Source: Chitinophagaceae bacterium UBA3961 (GTDB lineage Bacteria > Bacteroidota > Bacteroidia > Chitinophagales > Chitinophagaceae). From it: DNA of 31,489 nt. The notes below the pieces were generated by a model. The model was not told where the DNA came from, did no database searches, and saw only the letters and a program-made list of their open reading frames with translations. Of this stretch, positions 14,919 through 22,692 are shown in pieces. The translations under genes were made by a program, and so were the position numbers. Location: the NCBI GenBank assembly GCA_002385265.1, contig DGDD01000013.1:1-31489 (forward strand). The letters are read 5' to 3'. The stretch's first letter is position 1; every line of letters begins with the position of its first letter.

Positions 14919-15968
14919 ATGAGTAATAAAGCCCATTTCCCCCTGTTAGATGGACTAAGAGGCGTTGCAGCCATCTTAGTGGTTGTTTATCACCTCTTTG
15001 AAGCCTATTTCCCGGTACCGGTTCATCCGGAAAATCATGGGTACTTGGCGGTAGACTTCTTTTTTATGCTTTCAGGATTTGTGGTGGGTTATGCGTACGA
15101 CGACCGTTGGTCTACAATGACAATGGGGCAATTCTTCAAAATTCGAATGATCCGATTGCATCCAATGGTGATTCTTTCTGTGATAATTGGTGTAGTTGCT
15201 TACTGGTTTGATCCTTTTCTACCTGCTGAAAGCAAGTTCGGTTTGGGTAAACTTCTCTTAACGATGGTACTTGCGTTCACACTCTTACCACATCCTGATG
15301 TAAGAGGCTGGAATGAAACCCATTCAATTGACGGCCCACTTTGGAGTTTGTTCCAAGAATACATTGCGAATTTCTTATATGCTATTGGCTTTAGACGGTT
15401 CAGTCAAAAAGCCCTCGCAATTCTCTGTGTATTTTCCGGCTTAGCATTGGCAGCTGTGGCGATCCAACGAGGTGATCTGGGAACAGGCTGGGGTTTCGAT
15501 ACATTCTGGATTGGTTTAACCAGAATGCTATTCCCCTTTTTTGCAGGGCTTTTCTTATTTCGTTCTAATTGGAAAATATCGATCCCCTATAGTGGCCTCG
15601 CTTCAGTAGCCTTACTTATAGCTGTTTTTTTTACGCCGCGATTTTCAAACTTGCATGTAAACGGAGGATTTGAAGCGATGGCTATAATTTTGATTTTTCC
15701 TGTTATTATCCTGTTGGGCGCTGCCGCGAACGTATCTGAACTGGGAAAAAAACTCTGCAATTTAGGAGGAGGCATTTCTTACCCCGTGTACATTATACAC
15801 TATCCTATTATTTATATCTACACCATGTGGATCGCATTAAAAAAGCCAACACCAGCTGAAATTGTGCCGGTAGCCATTGGTCTCTTCTTCCTTTTCTTTA
15901 TAGCAGCTTATGCGGCGCTGAAATTATATGATGAACCTATTCGCCGAAAACTAAAAACAAAAAACTGA
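14919..15968 (+). CDS. Acyltransferase 3 family membrane protein (OafA/YrhL-like)
   Basis: 349-residue inner-membrane protein with about ten TM helices. The N terminus LLDGLRGVAAILVVVYHLF contains the conserved RG...H motif with probable catalytic His25. FFFMLSGFVVGYAYDDRW and the following FFKIRMIRLHP (conserved R..R..P) are characteristic. YPVYIIHYPIIYIY near the C terminus is the typical YxxYLxHxP motif. Members transfer O-acetyl or other acyl groups to cell-surface glycans or other acceptors. It stands alone on the plus strand, so acceptor cannot be inferred. Length is normal for the single-domain type. Confidence 0.93.
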   Translation: MSNKAHFPLLDGLRGVAAILVVVYHLFEAYFPVPVHPENHGYLAVDFFFMLSGFVVGYAYDDRWSTMTMGQFFKIRMIRLHPMVILSVIIGVVAYWFDPFLPAESKFGLGKLLLTMVLAFTLLPHPDVRGWNETHSIDGPLWSLFQEYIANFLYAIGFRRFSQKALAILCVFSGLALAAVAIQRGDLGTGWGFDTFWIGLTRMLFPFFAGLFLFRSNWKISIPYSGLASVALLIAVFFTPRFSNLHVNGGFEAMAIILIFPVIILLGAAANVSELGKKLCNLGGGISYPVYIIHYPIIYIYTMWIALKKPTPAEIVPVAIGLFFLFFIAAYAALKLYDEPIRRKLKTKN

Positions 15969-16019
15969 TACTATTAAACACATTCCCCATAAAATGCCTT
16001 TGTTATAAAATTGATTTAC

Positions 16020-16045
16020 TGTGAATTAGTGCTCATTGATTCACA
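16020..16045. repeat. Small inverted repeat
   Basis: TGTGAAT-N12-ATTCACA, a perfect 7-bp inverted repeat in the 177-bp gap after the acyltransferase. It has no T run, so it is not a convincing terminator; could be a protein-binding site upstream of the 16146 gene. Confidence 0.4.
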
Positions 16046-16092
16046 GCTAACAAGAGTAGCACCCGCTATTTTTTAATTTGTTTCTTCCACTA

Positions 16093-16123
16093 TTGCTAAT
16101 TGTTAGTTTCTTGCTTACCTTTG
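16093..16123 (+). promoter_or_regulatory. Probable Bacteroidota-type promoter for the 16146 gene
   Basis: TTG at 16093-16095 and TACCTTTG at 16116-16123 (20 bp apart) match the -33/-7 consensus TTG / TAnnTTTG. The -7 box ends 22 bp before the ATG. Inferred from consensus only. Confidence 0.55.
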
Positions 16124-16145
16124 GCTCAACCTTATTCTAAGCATC

Positions 16146-16622
16146 ATGGAAGTTGTTTATCGTTCCGGCAGAAAGCCTGTTAGCGACTTTTTGCTCTATC
16201 TCTTCTATTTAATAGGACTCGTACTTTTCTTTGTACTCATCAATAAGATGTTTAGTCTTGATTTACTCGGGCAAGTATTCTACGTTACTGCGTTTATTTT
16301 ACTGACCAGCTTTGTAATACTCTACTGTTTCAATAAGCATATTGTTTGCATTAAAGTTCAACTAGCAAAGAATGAAGTACAGCTCGAGTATCGCCGTCTA
16401 TTGGGAAGTATGAAAACAATAGCCATCAGCTTCTCAAATCTTGATCTAATGATAGAAAAGAAACCAAAAACGATTGGCCTAGGCGAGCCGCAATTGATCA
16501 TTTCCTTCTTCAACAACAAACAATTTGTAAAAGACATAGCAGCCGATGACTTTGAGGAAGATTTCGCGGTTGACTTAATCCAGCTACTGAACAAAAAGCA
16601 AGTTCCGATCAAATATGCGTAA
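16146..16622 (+). CDS. Hypothetical two-TM membrane protein
   Basis: 158 residues, not recognised. Two adjacent hydrophobic helices (about 15-36 and 42-62) are followed by a cytoplasmic-looking domain of ~95 residues with alternating beta strands (HIVCIKVQLAKNEVQLEYRRLLGSMKTIAISFSNLDLMIEKK). The pattern, two helices then a small beta-rich domain, recalls PH-like (bPH2) membrane proteins, but no motif proves this. A good -7 box precedes it. It is convergent with the lipoprotein gene at 16641, 18 bp apart. Confidence 0.75.
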   Translation: MEVVYRSGRKPVSDFLLYLFYLIGLVLFFVLINKMFSLDLLGQVFYVTAFILLTSFVILYCFNKHIVCIKVQLAKNEVQLEYRRLLGSMKTIAISFSNLDLMIEKKPKTIGLGEPQLIISFFNNKQFVKDIAADDFEEDFAVDLIQLLNKKQVPIKYA

Positions 16623-16640
16623 GCAGTAACAGTCCAAGAC

Positions 16641-17117
16641 TCATTCCATCACAATTGTTCCTTTACAAGTTATGATTTTGGATGTATCCATTCGATCTGA
16701 AAAAATCACTTCATAGGCATAAGTCATACCAACATTCATGGGAGAACCTGTTGTTATAGTAGCAGTAAGTTCACTTGACTCGTTAGGTTTACGCCCATCC
16801 TTAAGTGCCTCGAACGCATCCGCAATATTGAGGATAGTAGTTCCTTTCTCATCTCTTAATACAATACTACACGCAGGAAAAACAAGGCCTGCTTTAGAAG
16901 TAAATCCTGAACAACCGGTTGCCCCTACAATAAACTCGGATCCCAATTTCAACTTATTGGATTCCATTTTCTTTCCTCCCGAAGCCATGATCGATTCAGA
17001 ATAAGAGAGACCTTTATTGGAAATGGTGAGCCCCGTTGCTAAATCTGTACTCACTCCTGCGCTAAATTGACAAGAGCAAAAAGTAAGAACCACACTAAAA
17101 AATAGAAGACGTTTCAT
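16641..17117 (-). CDS. Hypothetical lipoprotein
   Basis: 158 residues with a lipoprotein signal peptide: MKRLLFFSVVLTFCSC, lipobox FCSC with lipidation most likely at Cys16. The mature part is rich in Thr/Ser/Gly and beta-prone, with three more Cys (in VGATGCSG, FPACSI and ITCKG). DRMDTSKIITCKGTIVME at the end looks like a terminal beta strand. No family recognised. The strand CATATTTG upstream on the minus strand is one base from the -7 consensus. It stands alone; role unknown, probably anchored at the outer membrane facing the periplasm. Confidence 0.8.
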   Translation of the reverse strand: MKRLLFFSVVLTFCSCQFSAGVSTDLATGLTISNKGLSYSESIMASGGKKMESNKLKLGSEFIVGATGCSGFTSKAGLVFPACSIVLRDEKGTTILNIADAFEALKDGRKPNESSELTATITTGSPMNVGMTYAYEVIFSDRMDTSKIITCKGTIVME

Positions 17118-17387
17118 AAACTAAATTTTCCCAAATATGCATAAATATGAAACCGCCGCACTCACTTAAAAAGGGGAATCTTTTAAAGGGAATCAAATAA
17201 GCGTAAAATAAGGCTCTCTAATACATTAAAATATAACGCGTTGTACTATTGGCTAATCAAGAAAAACTGATGTATCAAAAAGAAAGATTGCTTTCTCCTA
17301 CATTTGCTCTGTTGTATACTGCTTATACATTAAAAGTGATTTCATTTTTTAAGTTCCATTCGTCCATCTCTGTCGAAAATGATGTCC

Positions 17388-17452
17388 GAAGCCATTTCGA
17401 GCATGCTTCGCAAGGCCAAAGGCCTGAAGAAGGATGAGAGAAATCTGGGTTG
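17388..17452 (+). repeat. Dispersed repeat unit, degenerate copy
   Basis: CATTTCGAGCATGC...GAGAGAAATCTG, with an internal hairpin AGGCC-AAA-GGCCT (17413-17425). It resembles the CATTCCGAGC...GAGRAATCT repeats found between genes in many Bacteroidota. Family assignment rests on memory of the pattern, not on a search. Confidence 0.55.
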
Positions 17453-17467
17453 TTTTTAAAAAATCCC

Positions 17468-17617
17468 GTCATCCCGAACGAGCGAGGCTGCGAAGCAGTC
17501 GCAGCGAGAGAGGGACCTCAAAACGCGTTGTTATAGTAGAGGCGCTTTTGAAGCAGTTTTTTTCACTAAACTCGTTGGTGAGTTTTTGAGTGATTTGGTT
17601 ATTTAGCTTTTGAGTTT
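17468..17617 (+). repeat. Dispersed repeat unit, left arm of a large inverted pair
   Basis: Begins GTCATCCCGAACGAGCGAGG, has an internal hairpin (CTGCGAAGCAG), reads GAGAGAGGGACCTC at 17506-17519, and ends with an A/T-rich GTTATTTAGCTTTTGAGTT segment. The unit at 17701-17849 on the opposite strand follows the same order of blocks, so the two form an imperfect inverted repeat around a centre of ~85 nt. Confidence 0.65.
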
Positions 17618-17700
17618 GAGCATTGCAAAAGATACCGGTTTCAATTTGTTCTCTGCACATTGTTGAGTGAACATGAGCGCAATGAGTCAATGGTGAAGCA

Positions 17701-17849
17701 AGTTAAAAACTAAATAACTAAATTACTCATTAACCTAGCACTTAATATCATGTAACGTCAATGCTTCGAAATCGGGTTCTTTCTGCAAAACCCATTCCGA
17801 GGTTCCTCTCTCCTTCGTTTGCTTTGCAAACTCAGTCGTTCGGAATGAC
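17701..17849 (-). repeat. Dispersed repeat unit, right arm of the inverted pair
   Basis: On the minus strand it begins GTCATTCCGAACGACTGAG, has a hairpin (TTTGCAAAGCAAA), then GAGAGAGGAACCTC (17799-17812), CGAAGCA, and ends GTTATTTAGTTTTTAACTT. These blocks match those of 17468-17617 in the same order. No transposase is encoded between the arms. Confidence 0.65.
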
Positions 17850-17872
17850 CCCGCATTTTTTTATTTAACATT

Positions 17873-17957
17873 CGATATTTTTCATGGCCCCCACATCGGT
17901 CCTTCGATAATCCCTTCGGGATACTCTGGGACCTCGTGGGACCCACTCAAAATATCG
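17873..17957. repeat. 85-nt imperfect palindrome (long hairpin)
   Basis: Arms begin with perfect CGATATTTT / AAAATATCG, continue with CCCAC / GTGGG and GGTCC / GGGACC blocks, and close on ATCCC-TTC-GGGAT (17910-17922). By hand alignment about 28 of 40 positions can pair. It may be a REP-like element or a structured RNA; the TATCCCGAAGGGATTATCGAAGGACC core (minus strand, given here in two overlapping parts) resembles other Bacteroidota intergenic repeats. Confidence 0.6.
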
Positions 17958-18129
17958 GTAGGAGGAGTCGCTTGGATAGAAGAGTATACTTTTATATAGC
18001 GTCATCGCTCATTAACAAGTATGTCGTGAAATGATTGAGACACTTTATTTTCAATAGTCAACTCATTAAAATATACTAAATATACTTAATTTAAGGCAAT
18101 ACAAGTATTTACCTATCCAAAACAAAATC

Positions 18130-20136
18130 ATGGAAAAACGTGATTTCGATAACATTGAAAGAACCGTATTTGCATTTATGCGGGTATTTCTAACTTTCAT
18201 ATTGTTATTTTCGGCAATCCTTACAAAAGCTCAGGGAATTGATAATATCGACTCTTTAAAGAAAGTCTTAGTTTCCGCTAAAGAAGACACTAATAAAGTA
18301 TTTCTTCTTATAAAAATTGGGCAGCAAGTTGAATATTCCAATTTAGAAGAAGCCAAGCAATACTATGACAAAGCAAGGATTCTCAGTGAGCGGTTAAATT
18401 ACCCATTTGGAATCCATAAATACATCGCTAATTATACTGCTGTTCTCAACGCACAGGGAAAATTCGATTCAGCGGTTCTTTTAAATCGGAAAAGCATAGA
18501 CATCTGTTTGGGTTTAAAAAATGAGATAGAACTAGGAAAAGCCTATTCCAATTTAGCAGCAGCGTACACAAATATGGACGAAGCAGACTCTGCCCTATTG
18601 TATTTCGAAAAAGCAATCGTATACCTAAAGAAGATGGACAACCCCATTGTTCAGTCAATTGTATTAGACAACATGAGCATTCTCTATTTAACCGTTCAAC
18701 AAACAGAGAAAGCGATCGAAATGAGCCTTGAAGCAAAAAAAGTAGCGGTATTAGAAGACAATCCATTTCAGTACGCTAACATCCTATTGAATTTAGGAAA
18801 TGCCTACGACCGAAGCGGTAATTATAAAGAAGCCACGAAATGTATTGATGAAGCTGAGCCAATCATTCGGAAATACAATTTCCGAAACTTAGAATTGAGT
18901 GTAAATCTCAATAGAATGGACATTCTTATTAAACAAACTAAATACGACAAAATAGAGCCTTATGCAACCAGAGCCTTGGCATTGTCAAGGGAATTGAAGA
19001 ATAGAAGTTCAGAGGTAAACAGCCTAAGAGGAATGGGCTACTATTATTTCTATAAAAAGGATTTTAAGAAGGCAGAAATATATGCGCAAGAAGCCATTAA
19101 AGTGAGCGATGAAACGCTTCAAAAGATGCAAAAAGCCTATTGTCTCGAGTTGCTTTCAAATATCTATATGGCTACAGATCGGTTGGAACAAGCATCCATT
19201 TATAAGAATTGGAGCTCCTTACTTCAAGATACTGTAACAAATGAGAGAGTGAGAAAACAATCAGTGGCCATTGAGAAAAAATACCAACTTCAATTAAAAC
19301 AGGAACGGATTGAGCAACTAACGAAGAATCAGAAAATCCAAAAACTTGAGCTATCTCAAAAGCGAAATTGGAACTACACATTAATAGGAATCCTAATTGT
19401 TTTAGTAGTAATAGCAGGGTTATATTATAAAAACTTCAGGCAAAAACAGTTATTAAAAGATCAAAAAATTGCGGAATTAGAATACGAGAAAAAGCTAAAC
19501 GCCACAGAAGCGGTGCTGCAAGGCGAAACCCAAGAACGGCAACGAATTGCGAAAGACTTGCACGATGGCTTGGGCGGCATGCTTAGTGGAATAAAACATT
19601 CATTGAATTCTATGAAAGAAAACATGGTATTGAGCGCAGAGTGGGCACTGCGTTTTGAAAGAAGCATCGACATGCTTAACAGCTCTATTCAAGAAATGAG
19701 GAGAGTGGCCCACAATATGATGCCCGAAAACTTGTTGAAATTCGGTTTAAATGCTGCATTGAACGATTATTGCAAAGAACTCAACCAATCGGGTAAAATA
19801 GCTATTTCTTATCAAAGTCTTGGTATGGAAAACAGCCCCAACAACAAGAACTCTGTACATGTGTACCGAATAGTTCAAGAGTTAGTCAACAATATTTTAA
19901 AACATGCTTCAGCGAAAACGGCCTTGGTGCAACTAAGTCTTTCCGGCAACTGTTTGTCCATCACAGTTGAAGACGATGGAATCGGCTTTGATCCAACTAC
20001 ACTAAGCAACAGTTCTGGCATTGGTATGAGTAACATAAACAATAGAATTGAACTGCTTAACGGAACTATTGACATCAAATCAGCCCCCAACGAAGGAAGT
20101 TCCTTTCACATTGAAATAGAAAATTATGAAGACTAA
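18130..20136 (+). CDS. TPR-containing sensor histidine kinase (HisKA_3 type)
   Basis: 668 residues. After an N-terminal signal or anchor segment (about 17-35) there is a periplasmic region of TPR repeats (about 60-370; e.g. GKAYSNLAAAYTNMDEADSALLYFEKAI). A coiled coil and one TM helix (about 415-433) follow, then the dimerisation/phosphoacceptor region ERQRIAKDLHDGLGG with His478. The HATPase_c domain shows N box ELVNNILKHA (584-593), G1 EDDGIGF (614-620) and G2 GIGMSNI (630-636). Met17 (18178) gives a more normal signal peptide, MRVFLTFILLFSAILTKAQG, and may be the true start. It overlaps its response regulator gene by 11 bp. It probably senses a periplasmic protein or ligand and phosphorylates that regulator. 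Confidence 0.93.
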   Translation: MEKRDFDNIERTVFAFMRVFLTFILLFSAILTKAQGIDNIDSLKKVLVSAKEDTNKVFLLIKIGQQVEYSNLEEAKQYYDKARILSERLNYPFGIHKYIANYTAVLNAQGKFDSAVLLNRKSIDICLGLKNEIELGKAYSNLAAAYTNMDEADSALLYFEKAIVYLKKMDNPIVQSIVLDNMSILYLTVQQTEKAIEMSLEAKKVAVLEDNPFQYANILLNLGNAYDRSGNYKEATKCIDEAEPIIRKYNFRNLELSVNLNRMDILIKQTKYDKIEPYATRALALSRELKNRSSEVNSLRGMGYYYFYKKDFKKAEIYAQEAIKVSDETLQKMQKAYCLELLSNIYMATDRLEQASIYKNWSSLLQDTVTNERVRKQSVAIEKKYQLQLKQERIEQLTKNQKIQKLELSQKRNWNYTLIGILIVLVVIAGLYYKNFRQKQLLKDQKIAELEYEKKLNATEAVLQGETQERQRIAKDLHDGLGGMLSGIKHSLNSMKENMVLSAEWALRFERSIDMLNSSIQEMRRVAHNMMPENLLKFGLNAALNDYCKELNQSGKIAISYQSLGMENSPNNKNSVHVYRIVQELVNNILKHASAKTALVQLSLSGNCLSITVEDDGIGFDPTTLSNSSGIGMSNINNRIELLNGTIDIKSAPNEGSSFHIEIENYED

Positions 20137-20749
20137 GATTTTTATTGTAGACGACCATTTCATGGTGATTGAAGGAATTCGATCTTTGTTAGAGAATGAA
20201 AAAGAAATTGAATGGATGGGGCATGCCTCATCTGCTGCAAGTTGCATGGCTTTTCTAGTAACACACAAGCCTGATGTAATATTAATGGACATTAACTTGC
20301 CCGACAAAAGCGGTATCGATTTGTGCAAAGAAGTAAAATCTCTTTATCCATCTATTTTTATACTTGCATTAAGTACGTTTAACCAAGCAAGCTATGTTCA
20401 AGCCATGATGGAGTATGGAGCCTCGGGCTATTTACTCAAAAATGCCAGTCAACAAGAAATCATGCAAGGCATTCATGAGGCTATGAAGGGAAAATCCTAT
20501 ATGAGTTTGGAAGTGGCGCAGGAATTGAGAAAAAGCGAGGACTTGAAAATGCCTGTTATTAGCAAACGTGAAAAAGAAGTATTGGTGCTTATTGCAGAGG
20601 GGCTTACAAACAATGAAATAGCTGAACGTCTTTTTGTAAGCAGCAATACGGTAGACACGCACCGAAAAAATTTACTACTTAAATTACAAGCAAAAAATAC
20701 TGCCGCGCTCGTAAAAACTGCGGTTCAATGGAAGTTATTGGAGTTTTGA
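20126..20749 (+). CDS. NarL/LuxR-type response regulator
   Basis: 207 residues. Receiver domain: acidic pair Asp9-Asp10, phosphoacceptor Asp55 in VILMDINLPDKSG, and Lys105 in SGYLLKNAS. The C-terminal LuxR helix-turn-helix is at about 145-190: SKREKEVLVLIAEGLTNNEIA then ERLFVSSNTVDTHRKNLLLKL, with the usual TVxxHRxNLxxKL recognition helix. Phosphorylation by the overlapping HisKA_3 kinase should drive dimerisation and binding to target promoters. Targets are not evident here. It ends 2 bp from the stop of a convergent small membrane protein gene, without a visible terminator. Confidence 0.95.
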   Translation: MKTKIFIVDDHFMVIEGIRSLLENEKEIEWMGHASSAASCMAFLVTHKPDVILMDINLPDKSGIDLCKEVKSLYPSIFILALSTFNQASYVQAMMEYGASGYLLKNASQQEIMQGIHEAMKGKSYMSLEVAQELRKSEDLKMPVISKREKEVLVLIAEGLTNNEIAERLFVSSNTVDTHRKNLLLKLQAKNTAALVKTAVQWKLLEF

Positions 20750-20751
20750 AC

Positions 20752-20991
20752 CTATCGCAACCTCAAAGCTTTTAACAATGCAATCGCGGAAACCAGCGAC
20801 CACACTCCTTCAAGTACAATAAACGGATAATACACTAAGCGAATAGAAGCATAACAGGCAAGTCCGGCGCCGAGCGTGTTCAACAATGGATACCAAACTC
20901 CATTCCCCTGCAGCACGTTGTAATTATTAAGTACATAGGCAACAAGCAAGATAAATACACCAACGGCGCCTATCCAATCGGTTACACTCAT
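20752..20991 (-). CDS. CBU_0592-family small membrane protein
   Basis: 79 residues and about three hydrophobic segments: DWIGAVGVFILLVAYVLNNY, WYPLLNTLGAGLACYASIRL and PFIVLEGVWSLVSAIALLKAL. The order WIGxxGxxxLLxAYxLN...YxxLNxxGAxxL...PxxxLExxW is that of the CBU_0592 family, of unknown function, which is common and often encoded alone or beside enzymes. The start overlaps the GNAT gene stop by 4 bp (ATGA), so it is the last gene of the operon from 25195. Confidence 0.85.
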   Translation of the reverse strand: MSVTDWIGAVGVFILLVAYVLNNYNVLQGNGVWYPLLNTLGAGLACYASIRLVYYPFIVLEGVWSLVSAIALLKALRLR

Positions 20992-21509
20992 GCTTCCGCT
21001 TTTTTAATTTGATACACGAAATTCACCCGATCGGGTTCTCCATAATAGGCCACTACTTCTGTTCCAATTTTTACTCCCCCAATTTTTTCCATTGCCTTTT
21101 GTGATCTGAAATTGGTTTCACCTACATGAAAAATGATGGACTCAACAAACTGAAAGGCGTATTCAATCATCAGCGCCTTCGTTGATTTATTAAAAGGTTG
21201 ACCCCATGAAGCTCGATTGAAAAAAGTATAACCAATCTTGATCTCTCGCTCTTCGGGCTTGAAATCATAAAAACGAGAACTTCCGATAACGGAACCATCT
21301 TTTTCTGAAAATATAATCAAGGCCCCTTTCGACTCCATCGCTCCTTTGAAGAAATTAGCAAATACCTCTCTTTTATATCGATCAGGATTGGGATGCTGCT
21401 CCCAAATCAAAGGGTCAGAGGCCGTTTCATACAAACGCTCAAAATCTGACTCTACTAGTGGCTCTAATCGAACCCATTCGTTTTGAAGTGTCTTTAGTGG
21501 TATGTTCAC
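20988..21509 (-). CDS. GNAT-family N-acetyltransferase (RimJ/RimL-like)
   Basis: 173 residues. It begins LQNEWVRLEPLVESDFERLYETASDPLIWEQHP, the typical Acetyltransf_3 (RimJ/L) opening. The central strand EIKIGYTFFNRASWGQPFNKSTKALMIEYAF contains a W(G)xxxNxxxK acetyl-CoA loop, and NFRSQKAMEKIGGVKIG is the usual NxxSxxxxEKxGF element. It should transfer an acetyl group to an amine or protein N terminus; substrate unknown. It lies 5 bp after the aminotransferase stop and is coupled to the membrane protein gene downstream. Confidence 0.92.
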   Translation of the reverse strand: MNIPLKTLQNEWVRLEPLVESDFERLYETASDPLIWEQHPNPDRYKREVFANFFKGAMESKGALIIFSEKDGSVIGSSRFYDFKPEEREIKIGYTFFNRASWGQPFNKSTKALMIEYAFQFVESIIFHVGETNFRSQKAMEKIGGVKIGTEVVAYYGEPDRVNFVYQIKKAEA

Positions 21510-21514
21510 AATAA

Positions 21515-22681
21515 TTAGTTTGACTTAAATAATCCGCACTCTTTACACTGGACAAGAGCATTGTACAAAGCATCTAAATCTTCTATCGTGTTAAATGCGT
21601 TCAGTGAATAACGCAAGTAGATATCAGCATTCTGAACCATAATTGGCACTTCAATTTTATAGTCAGTAAACAGCGTGCGTTGTAACAGTTCTGGTTGATC
21701 GGTATTGATCTTAATACTGATCATCTGTCCCAACCAGTGATCTGTTAAAGGCGATATGGGTTTACTGTTCAAAAGCTCGAAAAAGCGGGGCGCTTGTTCT
21801 CTTACCATATTTCTATAATAACGGGCCACCTCAGGCCAATTATGTTTTGCCATAAACTCAACACAAGTTGGTAGTGTACAGAAGGCAGAAAAATCGCGGG
21901 TGCCGATCATTTGATGATAGTCCAAAAATTGAGAATTGGAGGGCTTCGCTGCCTTATACCCCCAACTCACCACCAAGGGGTCACAATAATGTTGAACAGA
22001 TGGATGCGCATACAAAAAAGAACATCCTTTGGGAGCCATCATCCACTTGTGACAGGCGCCTGTATAAAAATCAGCTTGGATAGTAGAAAGATCAAATGGA
22101 ATATGCCCCGGCACGTGTGCCCCGTCTACAATAGTGATCAATCCCAATTCCTTCGCTTTCGCACAGATCTCTTTCACTGGCAATATGAGTGCAGTAGCAC
22201 TAGTAATATGACTAATGAAAACAGCTTTTGTTTTCTCGTTATAACCTTTAAAAAAGTCTTCTACAAATTGTTCTTTGGTAGTAACAGGGAGGGTAATATG
22301 TTGTCTGCGATACACTGCTTTTTTCTCCGTGCAATAAAAATCCCAGGTTCTATCACATGCCCCGTATTCAATATCCGTGGCCAATATTTCATCTCCTTCT
22401 TTCAAATCCAATCCTCGAGCTACAATGTTCACTGCATAAGAAGGATTGGTAACAAAAACTAAATTGTCTTTGTTATCACAATTGATATAAGTTGCCAAAG
22501 CCTGTCTGGCTTCTGCCAAATATTTCGGACCATCGAATGCGATGAATTGAACTGATTCTTGCTCTAAAAGCAATTGCCATTTCTGATAAGCTTCGAAAAC
22601 AGGCTTGGGCGCTGCGCCAAAAGATCCAAAGTTTAAGAAATGAATATCCGGCCGAATTAAGAATTGGTCTTTTAAAGACAT
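21515..22681 (-). CDS. PLP-dependent aminotransferase class V family (isopenicillin-N-epimerase-like)
   Basis: 388-residue fold-type I PLP enzyme. The N terminus HFLNFGSFGAAPKPVFEAYQKWQ is typical of the epimerase-like branch. LITIVDGAHVPGHIPFDL gives Asp186 (binds the pyridine N) and His189. TGACHKWMMAPKGCSFLY gives Lys212, the probable Schiff-base lysine in the HKW motif. FVTNPSYAVNIVARGL near residue 76 is the phosphate-binding region. Substrate may be an amino acid or a cysteine-like compound; enzymes of this group include epimerases, desulfurases and kynureninase-like lyases. It lies 11 bp downstream of the PhnB-like gene and 5 bp upstream of the GNAT gene. Confidence 0.9.
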   Translation of the reverse strand: MSLKDQFLIRPDIHFLNFGSFGAAPKPVFEAYQKWQLLLEQESVQFIAFDGPKYLAEARQALATYINCDNKDNLVFVTNPSYAVNIVARGLDLKEGDEILATDIEYGACDRTWDFYCTEKKAVYRRQHITLPVTTKEQFVEDFFKGYNEKTKAVFISHITSATALILPVKEICAKAKELGLITIVDGAHVPGHIPFDLSTIQADFYTGACHKWMMAPKGCSFLYAHPSVQHYCDPLVVSWGYKAAKPSNSQFLDYHQMIGTRDFSAFCTLPTCVEFMAKHNWPEVARYYRNMVREQAPRFFELLNSKPISPLTDHWLGQMISIKINTDQPELLQRTLFTDYKIEVPIMVQNADIYLRYSLNAFNTIEDLDALYNALVQCKECGLFKSN

Positions 22682-22692
22682 ATAGAATTAGT

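Larger units (their letters stand above)
17118..18129. other. About 1 kb gene-free region rich in dispersed repeats
   Basis: No coding sequence with a plausible start, composition or domain is seen. 17388-17957 holds at least four repeat units (see separate entries) typical of Bacteroidota intergenic DNA. 17118-17387 has only a minor direct repeat GGGAATC near 17165-17185. 17958-18129 is A/T-rich and should hold the promoter of the histidine kinase gene, which I cannot place. Confidence 0.7.

Noticed and set aside
17249..17437. Possible 62-residue gene on the plus strand
   Set aside because: It begins with a non-ATG codon, has no family features, and its last third runs into a dispersed repeat unit.
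17468..17849. Insertion sequence
   Set aside because: No transposase frame between the arms, and the arms are too diverged to be intact terminal repeats; kept only as a MITE-like repeat.
17469..17946. Two open frames on the minus strand
   Set aside because: Both lie almost wholly in repeat units and hairpins; their composition is that of the repeats, with no recognisable domain.
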